Below, piece after piece: positions 32,880-44,800 of a stretch of DNA of 64,000 bases. The notes beneath the pieces are model-generated. The model saw nothing but the letters and a program-made list of their open reading frames with translations. It ran no database searches and had not been told where the DNA came from. Within the stretch, counting starts at the first letter, position 1; each line of letters begins with the position of its first letter. The translations under genes and the position numbers were made by a program. The stretch is taken from contig OX422192.1 in NCBI GenBank assembly GCA_949130485.1, positions 9,223,008 through 9,287,007 of the forward strand. Direction: 5' to 3'. The DNA comes from Agelas oroides. Its lineage: Eukaryota; Porifera; Demospongiae; Agelasida; Agelasidae.

Positions 32880-35800
32880 CTTCGTGTGTAGTAAGTGGTG
32901 TGTGTGGTGAGGTGGTGTATGTTTGCATTGCACATTCCATGTCAACTTCAAATGAAAAGAATTTTGGCACATAATACATTCTTAGGGTGATTGGCAAAAG
33001 AGCCCTTTCAACTACATCCAAATTCACTCACTTCCACTTTTAATACTAGTGAGATGCTGCACCATCCTGGAGCTAGCCTGAGCAAGCTTATGGTCTCATA
33101 CCCAGCTGGATATAACTACAGAAAATCCGTTTGGTAACATTGCGCGCCTTTCTTGGGCTTTTGCACACATTAGCAAGGTTTGAATGCAGCTGGTGCTGAC
33201 CATATATGGAAGCTCAACTAAAATGCCCACATGTAGGTGACCACACCTGCTGACAATGCAGCTCTTAATTTGTCAAATACATGGGCATGGGCCGAGCTTC
33301 ACACTCAAGCCATGAGCTATCAGGGCTGGAATCCCTGCTGTGTATGAGTGGTCTAGCTTGTCATTCATGCCCAGTGCTTTATACCTAAAGTGTAGATAGT
33401 ACTCATTCTACTATCTATACCTGAAGCAAACCTTGCCTATAGCATATGCCTGTAGTCACCCCCTGCCTTGTTGTCACTCGCCAGCCTGCCTTGTCACATG
33501 ACCATCACACTCATAGCATAGATTTAGAAACAGGAAGTTGCCGTGTGTGCTGGAAATGCATTCAACTTTAGTCGTCTTCACTGCCACTTTCACGCTGATG
33601 CTACACTAACAGTCTGGCAGTAGCCCTTCACTCTTGTCACATTTGCATGGACATTCAATCTTCGGGAAATATTTCAATGCGCTCATTTGAAAATACGGTA
33701 AGTGGTCGGTCCAAGCATAGATAATAGGCTCTATTATCTCTGGTTCAAGCAAGCAAGCAAACACACACACGCACGTTGCAATGAAGTGATGCTAGTGTGG
33801 GGCTCGCCTCAATAACTTACTCCTCAGCATCTAGATTCTCAGCAACATAGTTGCTTGGGATGCTGCCCTCCTTGCTTGTCTCCAATGACTGGGCAAACCA
33901 CCACTCTCCATCTGTGCTGATGATGTACATGAGGTCTCCCTTCTTGAAACTCAGACCATCATCTGTCCGACTGTCATAGTCATACTTTCCCACAAACAGG
34001 GGGTAGTTTGCAGGCTCCAACTATATCACAAATATAAGTTAGTTATATCAATTATGGCAGCTGTACATGGAGCCATCCAACTATCTATGGACATCTATAT
34101 TAGTCTAGATACAGTACCACTGATGTCACATGTAGAAAGTAAAAACTAGCAGCTAAATTTACTTAGAATAGCGCTTTGCTGCTTTAACTTTCATACTCAT
34201 GATGGTCCTCACTAACAGTAACATAAAGTCAACTAACCTTATTAAGTTTAGCTGGTATGGAAATTAGATTACCAGCACAATTACTGACAACACAGCGGTA
34301 GCTCCCTTCATTGGACTTCTGCATAGGGATGGTTAGTGTAGCACCATCAGACCACTCTGCATCACACGGCTGCCACTCCTCACTCCCATGCTCTTTTTCA
34401 ATCGGTTTCCATTGCCATTGGAAGCTCAGAGGTTCTGTTCCAGTGGCTTGAATGGTGAACATCACAGATTTACCTGGAACAGCATCATTTAAATCTTGGG
34501 GATGAGTGGTGATTCTGGGAGGATCAGCTACATAAAATCATGGAAGTATAGGAGTGACACACACATTACATATAAATTATTAATTTTTCAATTCATACCA
34601 TCAAGCTTGCCACTTTTTGGAGGCTCAGCTACACAAAAAACAACAAAAATTAACACGTTATGTGGGTGTATCATTCAATTTTGCACTCTAACCATGGTCA
34701 CTGCATTAGGTTCTTACCAACACTAAGGTTTGCTGGTTTGGAAGTCCAGCTATCAACATCATTGCTGATGACACAACGGTAGCTGCCTACATGTGACTTC
34801 TCCACACTGGGGATTGTTAGTGTAGCCTCATCACACCACTCAGCATCACATGGCTGCCACTTTCCACTTCCCACACGCCACCTCTTTTTTGGCTTCCACT
34901 CCCACTGGTAGCTCAGGGATGTTCCAGTGGCTTCAGCAGTGAACATTGCAGGTTTGCCTAGAAAAACATCCTTCAACTCTTGAGGATGAGTGGTGATTCT
35001 GGGGGAATCATCTATGTGTAGAATGCACAAAAAGCAAATGGCGCTTCTTATAAACTGTTGAAATTGTATTCTTACCAACACAAAGTTGTTCTTCTGGTTG
35101 AGATGTGATTCTTGGCTGCTCAGCTAGAGGCATAGAAATAAAACACAGTAGGAGTGATAAATCGTTATTGCTGCATGAAGTATAGAGACATTAGTTGTTG
35201 GCCCTTACTAAGTAATTCAGCAAGGTTGGAAGTCAGGTCACCAGCATAGTTGCTGACAACACAGCGGTAGCTTCCTTCATTAGACTTCTGCACATTGGGA
35301 ATGGTTAGCATAGCACCATCACACCACTGTGTACAACATGACCGCCACCCTTTTTCAAGTGGCTTCCACTGCCACTGGTAGCTCAGGGGATTCGTTCCAA
35401 TGGCTTTGATGGTCAACTTTACATATTTCCCTCGAATGGCACTCTTTAGTTGTGAAGTGATTTCAGGAGGCTCAGCTACAAGCAACAGAAACAAAACACA
35501 ATATTATGTAATGCCTGGTATGGGAATGACAATCTCAGGTTAGCATTAGGTATTAATTGCTGCATGGTTTCTTACCGACACTAAGTTTAGCTGGATTGGA
35601 AATCTGAGTAGCAGCACTGCCATGAATGCTGACAGCACAGCGGTAGCTTCCTTCATTGGATTTATCCACACTGGGGATGGTTAGTGTGGAGCTGTCTGCT
35701 CCTGGGAACCTCTCCACACCACATGACTGCCACTCACTGCCATAATCCATGGCTGGCTTCCACTCCCACTGGTAGTTTAGCGGTTGTGTCCCAGTAGCTT

Positions 35801-38800
35801 CAGCAGTGAATGTCACAGGTTTGCCTGGAATAGCATTCTTAAAATCTTGCGGATGAGTGATGATTTTTGGATGCTCAGCTACGCAGAAAGAAAATGTGGG
35901 AGTGACACGCACTCTACCCGTAAGCATTAATTGTTGGATTCTTACCGAGACTAAGTTTAGCTGGTTTGGAAGCCTTTTTACCGGAACAGTTGCTGATGAT
36001 ACAGTGGTAGCTCCCTTCATTGGACTTCTGCACACAGGGAATGGTTACTGTGGGCCTGTCTGCTCCTGGAAAGCTTTCCAAATCACATCGCTGCCACTCC
36101 CCTTGTTTAGATCCTTCTTCAGCTTCCACAGCTGGCTTCCACTCCCAATGATAGCTCAGAGGTTGTGTTCCAGTGGCTTCAGCAGTGAATGTCACAGGTT
36201 TACCTGGAATAGCATTCTTAAAATCTTGCGGATGACTTCTGACTCTTGGAGTGATCATGGGTGGTCCACCTGAGAAAGGCAGTGGCACAGGTGCATGATG
36301 GAGACATAAAGTGAGGAAAGTTACAAAACATTAGAGCTTATCATGTTGCACATGAAAACTGTTGAATTCTTACCGACACTAAGTTCTGCTGGATTGGAAG
36401 CCTGACTACCAGCACAGTTGCTGACAACACAGCGGTAGCTCCCTTCATAGGACTTCTGCACACTGGGGATGGTTAGTGTAGCACCATTACACCACTCTGG
36501 AGGACATGACTGCCACTCCTCACTCCCACCCTCCTCCTTGCTTCTCCTATCCTCCTTCTCAGCTGGCTTCCACTGCCACTCATAGCTCAGGGGGTCTGTT
36601 CCTGTGGCTTGGATGGTGAACTTTGCAGGTTTCCTACAAACAGCATCTTTTAACCCTTGTGGATGAGTGGTGATTCTGGGAGGTTCAGCTACGTACATGT
36701 AGAAACAAACACAGGGTGTGGGTATAACACGAACATATCACTCTAGCTTTAGACATTATAATTGTTGGATTCTTACCGACACTAAGTTTAGCTGGATTGG
36801 AAATCTGAGTAGCAGCACTCCCATGAATGCTGACAGCACAGCGGTAGCTTCCTTCATTGGATTTATCCACACTGGGGATGGTTAGTGTGGAGCTGTCTGC
36901 TCCTGGGAACCTCTCCACACCACATGACTGCCACTCACTGCCATAATCCATGGCTGGCTTCCACTCCCACTGGTAGTTTAGCGGTTGTGTCCCAGTAGCT
37001 TCAGCAGTGAATGTCACAGGTTTGCCTGGAATAGCATTCTTAAAATCTTGCGGATGAGTGATGATTTTTGGATGCTCAGCTACGCAGAAAGAAAATGTGG
37101 GAGTGACACGCACTCTACCCGTAAGCATTAATTGTTGGATTCTTACCGAGACTAAGTTTAGCTGGTTTGGAAGCCTTTTTACCGGCACAGTTGCTGATGA
37201 TACAGTGGTAGCTCCCTTCATTGGACTTCTGCACACAGGGAATGGTTACTGTGGGCCTGTCTGCTCCTGGAAAGCTTTCCAAATCACATCGCTGCCACTC
37301 CCCTTGTTTAGATCCTTCTTCAGCTTCCACAGCTGGCTTCCACTCCCAATGATAGCTCAGAGGTTGTGTTCCAGTGGCTTCAGCAGTGAATGTCACAGGT
37401 TTACCTGGAATAGCATTCTTAAAATCTTGCGGATGACTTCTGACTCTTGGAGTGATCATGGGTGGTCCACCTGAGAAAGGCAGTGGCACAGGTGCATGAT
37501 GGAGACATAAAGTGAGGAAAGTTACAAAACATTAGAGCTTATCATGTTGCACATGAAAACTGTTGAATTCTTACCGACACTAAGTTCTGCTGGATTGGAA
37601 GCCTGACTACCAGCACAGTTGCTGACAACACAGCGGTAGCTCCCTTCATAGGACTTCTGCACACTGGGGATGGTTAGTGTAGCACCATTACACCACTAAA
37701 GTCTGCAGACTCCTCATAAAGAGCATCATTTGCAAAAAAAAAGTAGGCAGGGTTGCTCATGTTTGTCCCCATTATGAAACCCTGAATGCAAGGTGGCTAA
37801 TTGGTAGCTATTTGGTAGCCTCATTCCCAGGCCTCCCCCGTTTTTGTTCTTCTGTTCGGTTTGTGTCCCATATAATACAGAGAAGCGGAAGAGCTTCCGT
37901 GTATTCAAACCAAAAAACAAAAATCAGGGAGACCTGGGAACAAGGCTAGCTATTTGGCTCACTCCCATTCACTTGAAAATCTGATGAAGTGGTGGATTCA
38001 CGTATTTTCACTCACCCCCAACTTTACTACTATGCTTCTTGATCTGAAACCCAAACCTTCGGTCCACTTTCAAAATCTCACATCTCGTCATAACTTACTC
38101 CTCTTCTTCCAGACTCTTCCTCTCGGCAATATAGTTGCTGGGGATGTAGCCCTCCTTGCCTGTGTCCTTCAACTGAGCAAACCACCAGTCTTCATAATCA
38201 GTGCTGATGATGTACATGAGATCTCCCTTCTTGAAACCCAGATCATTGTCCACCCCGCTGTTGTAGTCGTACATGGCCACATACACGGGGTAGCTTGGCT
38301 CCAACTATACCAGCATATAACAGTTAGCTACATAAATTATGGCAGTTGTACATGGAACCATTCAACTAGCTAGAGATGCATAATGACCAACTTTGGAGTC
38401 AACACATTCTGCTACCAACTGTTTCAAGCTACACATGAACTGTTTAGAGCAATGAAACATTAATTATATATATACTGTAAAAACAAATTTGCTGTTTTAG
38501 CAAAATATTTGGTTACTATAGTAGACAGGATTTTGAGAAGGAGGGTTAATAGATGTCTGTTGTGCATGTATGTATAAGCATGCAACACTAGGGGGATCTG
38601 GGGGCATGCTCCCCCAGGAAATTTTTTCAAATTAGATTCTCTGAGATGGCTTCTGAGGTCATTTTGGGAGAGAAGCAGAACCGTGGTAGATACATGGCCC
38701 GCAGAGTATTTGATCCAGTTTTGGCTGTGTCTTATCCATGTATGGACATTTCCTAAACAAGCTGACATTGAATTTCCACAGGAGAAGCTATAGTTGGCAG

Positions 38801-41800
38801 ACTGCCAGACAGCAGGTGGGGTGACGGATGGTGAAACAGTATGCAGAATTCTGGAATTATATCACATGGAAGAGCATCAAGCTTATATATAACAGAAAGA
38901 TGACTAGCCTACCATAATTTAATGTAGGCTGGGAACGATGGGTGATGCCATCACAGATTCCACCACAGTTGCCATCTTGGATGATGTCATCACAAATTCC
39001 ATCACAGTTATGGATGGGATGACACTTCCTTCGTTCAAACCAGCATCAAGTATGATTTCATCATGGGGGGATTTATCAGATGAAGAGTTTATTAAAGCAA
39101 TATTGATGATGCCTATGCTCAAGTGGTACACTGGAGACCCAATCTATCTAAAGTCCCATCTGGAGCATGTGGCAAGCGATTTGTAACTGAACTTACCCGC
39201 CTTTGCTGTGGAATCTGACCTGGAAACTATTGCACTGAAGGCTGCCATGACCATACCTCCGTTGATGCTCCAAAAACCACATGCTAAATCGAAAACACAC
39301 GACCACATCTCCTGTCTCCAGCGCAGATTGAGACTCTGGGAGAAGGGAGACATCATAAATCTTCTTAGAGAAAGAAGAGCCCTGCAGAAGTCACTCACTA
39401 ACACTCAACTACGAAAAGGTGCAGCAGATGATGCTGCAACAGCCTGCAGATTTTCGAAGTTGATGATGGAGGGAAGAGTGAGAGCAGCTTTGAAGCATTT
39501 TTCCAACAACTCACACACAGGTCTTCTAAGCCTTGATGAAATCATTGACAGCACATCGGGAAAGACAGTTAGAGATGTCCTTGAGGACAAACACCCAGAC
39601 CCACAGCCAGCACACCCAGAAGCACTCTTAAGAGATGCGAACAATGAGGATTTCCATCCAGCTATCTTTGAGAACATCACAGGTGAAGTGATTCGGGCTG
39701 CTGCTCTTCACACGCAGGGTGCTGCTGGACCCTCCGGACTCGATGCCCTTAGTTGGAGAAGATTATGTACTGCCTTTGGCCAAAAGTCGAATGATCTGTG
39801 TGCAGCCCTTGCGGCAGTCGCTCGAAGGATATCTACTACATACATTGATCCATCCGCTCTGCAGGCCTACACATCCTGTCATCTCATTCCTCTTGATAAG
39901 TGCCCTGGAGTTTGCCCTATAGGAATAGGAGAGGTTGTGTGAAGGATCATTGGAAAGGCAGTCATCAAAATTGCGAAGTATGATCTTCAAGAAGCAGTGG
40001 GGGCAACCCAGCTATGCGCTGGCCAAGAAGCTGGTTGCGAAGCAGCAGTCCATACCATGGAACGGATCTTTGCTGATGAAGATACAGAGGCAATTATCCT
40101 GGTAGATGCAACAAATGCATTGAACTGCCTGAACAGACAGGTGATGCTACTCAATTGTGAAACAGTCTGTCCTGCGCTGTCACACATTCTCATTAACACC
40201 TATCGCAACAACTCACAGCTATTCGTCGATAGTCAGTGTATACTTTCAAAGGAAGGTACTACACAGGGTGATCCACTAGCCATGGCAATGTACACCATTG
40301 GAACTCAGCCATTGATCCGCAGACTGGATGGTATTGCTAAGCAAGTATGGTATGCTGATGACTCTGCTGCTGGATCAAGCCTGGAGACTTAGGAGGTGGT
40401 GGGATCTGCATGCTGGTGAGGATTGGTCCACTCTATGGATATTTCCCAAATGGCTCCAAGACACATGTCCTAACAAAACCTCACCAGGTTGAAGCTGCAA
40501 AGGAGGTATTCAAAGATACTGCAATAGTTATCTCGACAGAGGGAAAGCGTTACCTTGGTGGAGCAGTTGGTACCTCCTCCTTTATACGTCAGTATGTTGA
40601 AAGGAATGTAGAGTGTTGGGTGAATGAAGTGGAAAAGCTCAGCAAGTTCGCCCAGACTCAACCACATGCAGCATATGCTGCCTTCACCCATGGGCTATCT
40701 TCAAAGTGGGAACTACGTAGCTCTTAAGGGTAACTGATTGGGAAAAGAACCAGCTTGACGGCATTCTGGAATCTTTAGAGAAAGCCATCCGATCACGGTT
40801 TATCACTGCACTCACAGGGCAACCTCCTCCAGGAGAACATACACGGGAGATGTTAGCACTACCATGCACTTGTCGACCGAATCATCAATCAAGACCATCG
40901 GCTAGATGGCTGTCATGCAGTTCAGCAGAGCATCAAGATAAGAATAAACGCCAGAAGCAGAAGGAAGGTGCCAAAAACCTCCAACGCATTCTACCACCCA
41001 CTCTTCAATGCTCCATGGAACTCTCTATCAATTGTTTTCGATTCATGTACTTAAGAAATTTAGTTTCCTGTAACTAGGCCCGTATGAAGGCGGAAAAACA
41101 ATTGTATCTCGAGAACCACACTACGCATGAAGACGAGACTTGCACCGTTACGTTGGTAAGGACCTGTAGATTCCAATGATACCAGTATTATTGGCCTATT
41201 TCGTAGCTGGGAGTTTCCACGGCGAAAAAATACGTAAATCCACCGTCCGATCATTGATGGAGCAACCTACTCAATTTTCAGCAACTCCCCTCAGCGCCCA
41301 AGGCAGCTACGGTGACGAAGATCAGGCGTGCAGCAGCAGGGTCTTGCAGGTTTCCAACAGTGCAGAAATCTTGCCGAGATTTGCTTCAGGAAGGGAACAG
41401 GAAGCGGCATCCGAAAATACTTACCAAACGTTTCGGACTGTTACGCTAATCGCCCCTAGCGCGAGTGGGGATTGACGCTCGAGCTCCATTTTTCAGTCGT
41501 CGGATACGGTGGACTCCGCCTTCCTTTCCATGGCATAAACGAGTATCTGCGTGGCTTGGTCTCCGTGTACGAGCGTCCGATTAGCAAGTTGTAGTCCGGT
41601 TTCTGGTCAGGGTGATCCCCCAGTCAAGAGGCGGGCGGGCGGGTTACTTCATTAATGTCATTATGGCACTTAGTGACATTACCACAAGAATTCAGGTTGT
41701 AGGCACACGTGGTTAAGTACACATACACGTTCGGGGCCGTGCGTTCAGCTCTCCTTCCGTAGACTCGCGTACAACAGAACTTTGACCGAGACTGAAAGAG

Positions 41801-44800
41801 CCCAAAAATAAGTACATTAGCCTATGACAAATGAAAGTTTCACAATCGCTTGAGGGACAAAAGGAGCACTAGATACAACTCACCTGTAACAGTTTCGAAG
41901 GCACGACGTGATCTGTGCACACAACACTCTTCTGCGCATGCGCACTACCAATAATGGCCAAAATTAGCGAAATCTGATGCGGGCGGAGGACCAGAAACCG
42001 GACTGAGCAGCATAAGCGCGAAGTAGCATGAAATCAAACTTCCTGTAACCTTCTAGCTGTAGAGTATGTACTTTTTCCATTCTATTCTCTGTTCCAGCTG
42101 CTGCCACACCGCTCAACTGAGATAAAATGACACGGACATCCGTATACTTCTCCGTTTCATCCGTGGCAAGGAATGTTTCCGTAAAAGTATGCGGACGTGT
42201 TTCATATCCACCTACGGGTATTATAGTATACGAAATTAAAAGTAACGGTGATAAATTCTATCGCAGAAAATCCATGCGGGCGGCTGATGAAAAACTAATA
42301 ATCAACGAATTAGGGCCTAAGTTCGCGCGTTTCCAGTGCGAGCAACAAAAACCTTGGCGGTGGCCAGCGAACGAGACTATAGTAATTTTGTGTGCATGTG
42401 TTTACGAACACAATCGACGACGGAGCTAAACCAAAAGCCCACTAAGGCCCTTCCAACCGGTATTCCTGTTTCTGGTCCGGGGGTTTCCCTGGCATTGACG
42501 CGGGCGGGCGGGGACTTAGCAACCTAGAAACCAAGTACTTCGACATAAAACACTGCAATTCACTACGCCATACACAACAGCCAAGTGAGATAACTACAAA
42601 AAGAATGAATAAAACGTACTGAAGCCTACAAATATGACAGACACCTTTCCTATTTTGCTTAACTATTTTAGTTTGCTAGGCTGATGGCGATCGATTTACA
42701 ACTCACCGTGAATCCACCATACTGCGCATGCGCAGAAGTCGAGTTGCTGAAATTGTGTTAGGCGTAATTATTGATGCGGGCGGAGGACCAGAAACAGGAA
42801 TACAAGTTGGAAGGGCCTAATAGCATGCCCAGAAGGCGCTCGATACGGGGCGTTTACACGCATGAGAAATACCTATGTAAGAACTTGAGGGTAAAAGAGG
42901 GGGGAGGGCGTTTGCTCGAAGGGGGCGTATTTTCGGGAACTTACGGTATATTAGTCAAAGTTGCTCAAACGCCTCTATGAACCATATCAGTCATTATCGA
43001 GTGCTTCCATGAGCAACAGGACCGTTAACTTTGCTGGAAAGCATCGCTAAAGTATCAGACTGGCAAGTCGCTAAACGGGCAAATCGTCTATCTTCTGACT
43101 TCGATTATAACATTATTCATAGCGGATACGCCCCCGGCCGGAAGCTCAACTCAGCACGTGTTTTGGTAGCTTACCGTACAGCAGCAGCTGACACAAAGCC
43201 AAGGTCAGGTGGTATAACGGAGCTTTAAAGACCATGGATCTTCCCCTCAGCCTCCCCCCCCACCTTTCTTCTCTCTTACTATTATTCCTAAAAAAAAACA
43301 AAAAAAAAAACAGGAACAAGTCACAAAAAAGTTTTCTGAATGAAAACAAGCGCGTGTAGGGATGGAACCCTCAAAAACCATCCAAACAAGATGGGAACGA
43401 CACCACAACACTTTCACACCATCCCTACATCTTGTGGCATTTTGACAACTATGCACAAACTCTCAACATGCACATTAGCCCCAAATAAACAAACAATGCA
43501 CTCAGCACTGCTCGCTCCACATGCAGCCTTCCGCATACAAGATATCAGCCATGTTCAGCAGCAATAAAATTTCACAACATAACTGACACTCCAACAGCCC
43601 ATACAGACTCAGCACTGCTTGTGCACTCCACAGCTTCTGCATACAGGACAATGCTTAGTAGGAATTACGTTGCTGCCACCCACATGCAACACAACTCACT
43701 CTCCATGCATGTCAACATGCACTGCACACCCAACCCACTGCCTTCCGCAACCCTTCTATGCACACAACTAACACAGGGCTATTTGGCAAAATGGCACAAG
43801 ATGTAGAGATGGTGTGAAAGTGTTGTGGTGTCGTTCCCATCTTGTTTGGATGGTTTTTGAGCTACATGCGCTTAATTGTTTTCATTCAGAAAGCTTTTTT
43901 GTGACTTTCAAGGTAGGGTCTTATCAACGCATTGCCTATGCAAATGTGGTGCTTGTAAATCATTTTGTGAAAGGTTTACTTAAGTATCAGCTCCCACTGC
44001 ATGAATCTTTTCCAGCACTGCATTCATAAAATTTGCATAGTAAGGATAGTCACGCAACTGTAGTAACCAAATACTTAGCTAAAATAACAACTTTGTGTTT
44101 GCAGTGAATCTAATTGCATTTTTTATATGTATAGTCAGACTTTGTGGAGCCAATGAAATTTTAGTGCATGGCTAATTAAATTCGAGAAATCTCCCTTTGC
44201 CTGCTTCCGGGCCTTTGTATTCTCCCAACACTACTAAAGGCCAGCTAACCTCAGGTTCAGTTGGATTGGATGTCTGGCTACCAGTGACTGTGAGAGGCTC
44301 AGCTACACAAAAGACAAAAAATCATGACACGCATAGAAGGATATGGATTGGAAACACAATGATTTTCACATACTATCAGTATATATCCACATTGCACATG
44401 ACGTAACGACGTAACTTAGAATTGAGGTGACAAATTACTTTTACAAGCTGTTCTTCAACTTGGGCACAGTAAAAAACAGCACAGAAATGTTGTGACCAAA
44501 AGTATGCCGCTTGTGTTGAATGTTGGACACAAAGATGCTAAAGCTAGCGTAGTAACAATTTTTGACGGACATCAACAAAGTCTTTGCCTGTTATACCGTT
44601 TAAAGCAGCTTGTTGGCATTTGAAAGATACTACTGGAAGCCCACTTCCTACTTAGTTCCACTAATTGTTGCTAAATGCCATATTGCAGCACAGTAAGCCC
44701 AAATCTGACCTTTGACCTTCAATGACATGTATTCTTAGTGCATGGGCTATAAATATCGGGTTTGTTCACACTTCTTTACTTTTGCCCTGATGACAACTGA

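Noticed and set aside
32043-32935. Active Src kinase
   Set aside because: The DFG Asp, glycine loop and activation-loop Tyr are all altered, so it is listed as a pseudokinase.
42127-42429. 100-codon open frame between two TIR elements
   Set aside because: It has no recognisable motif, lies among transposon remnants and has no splice context. It is left unassigned.
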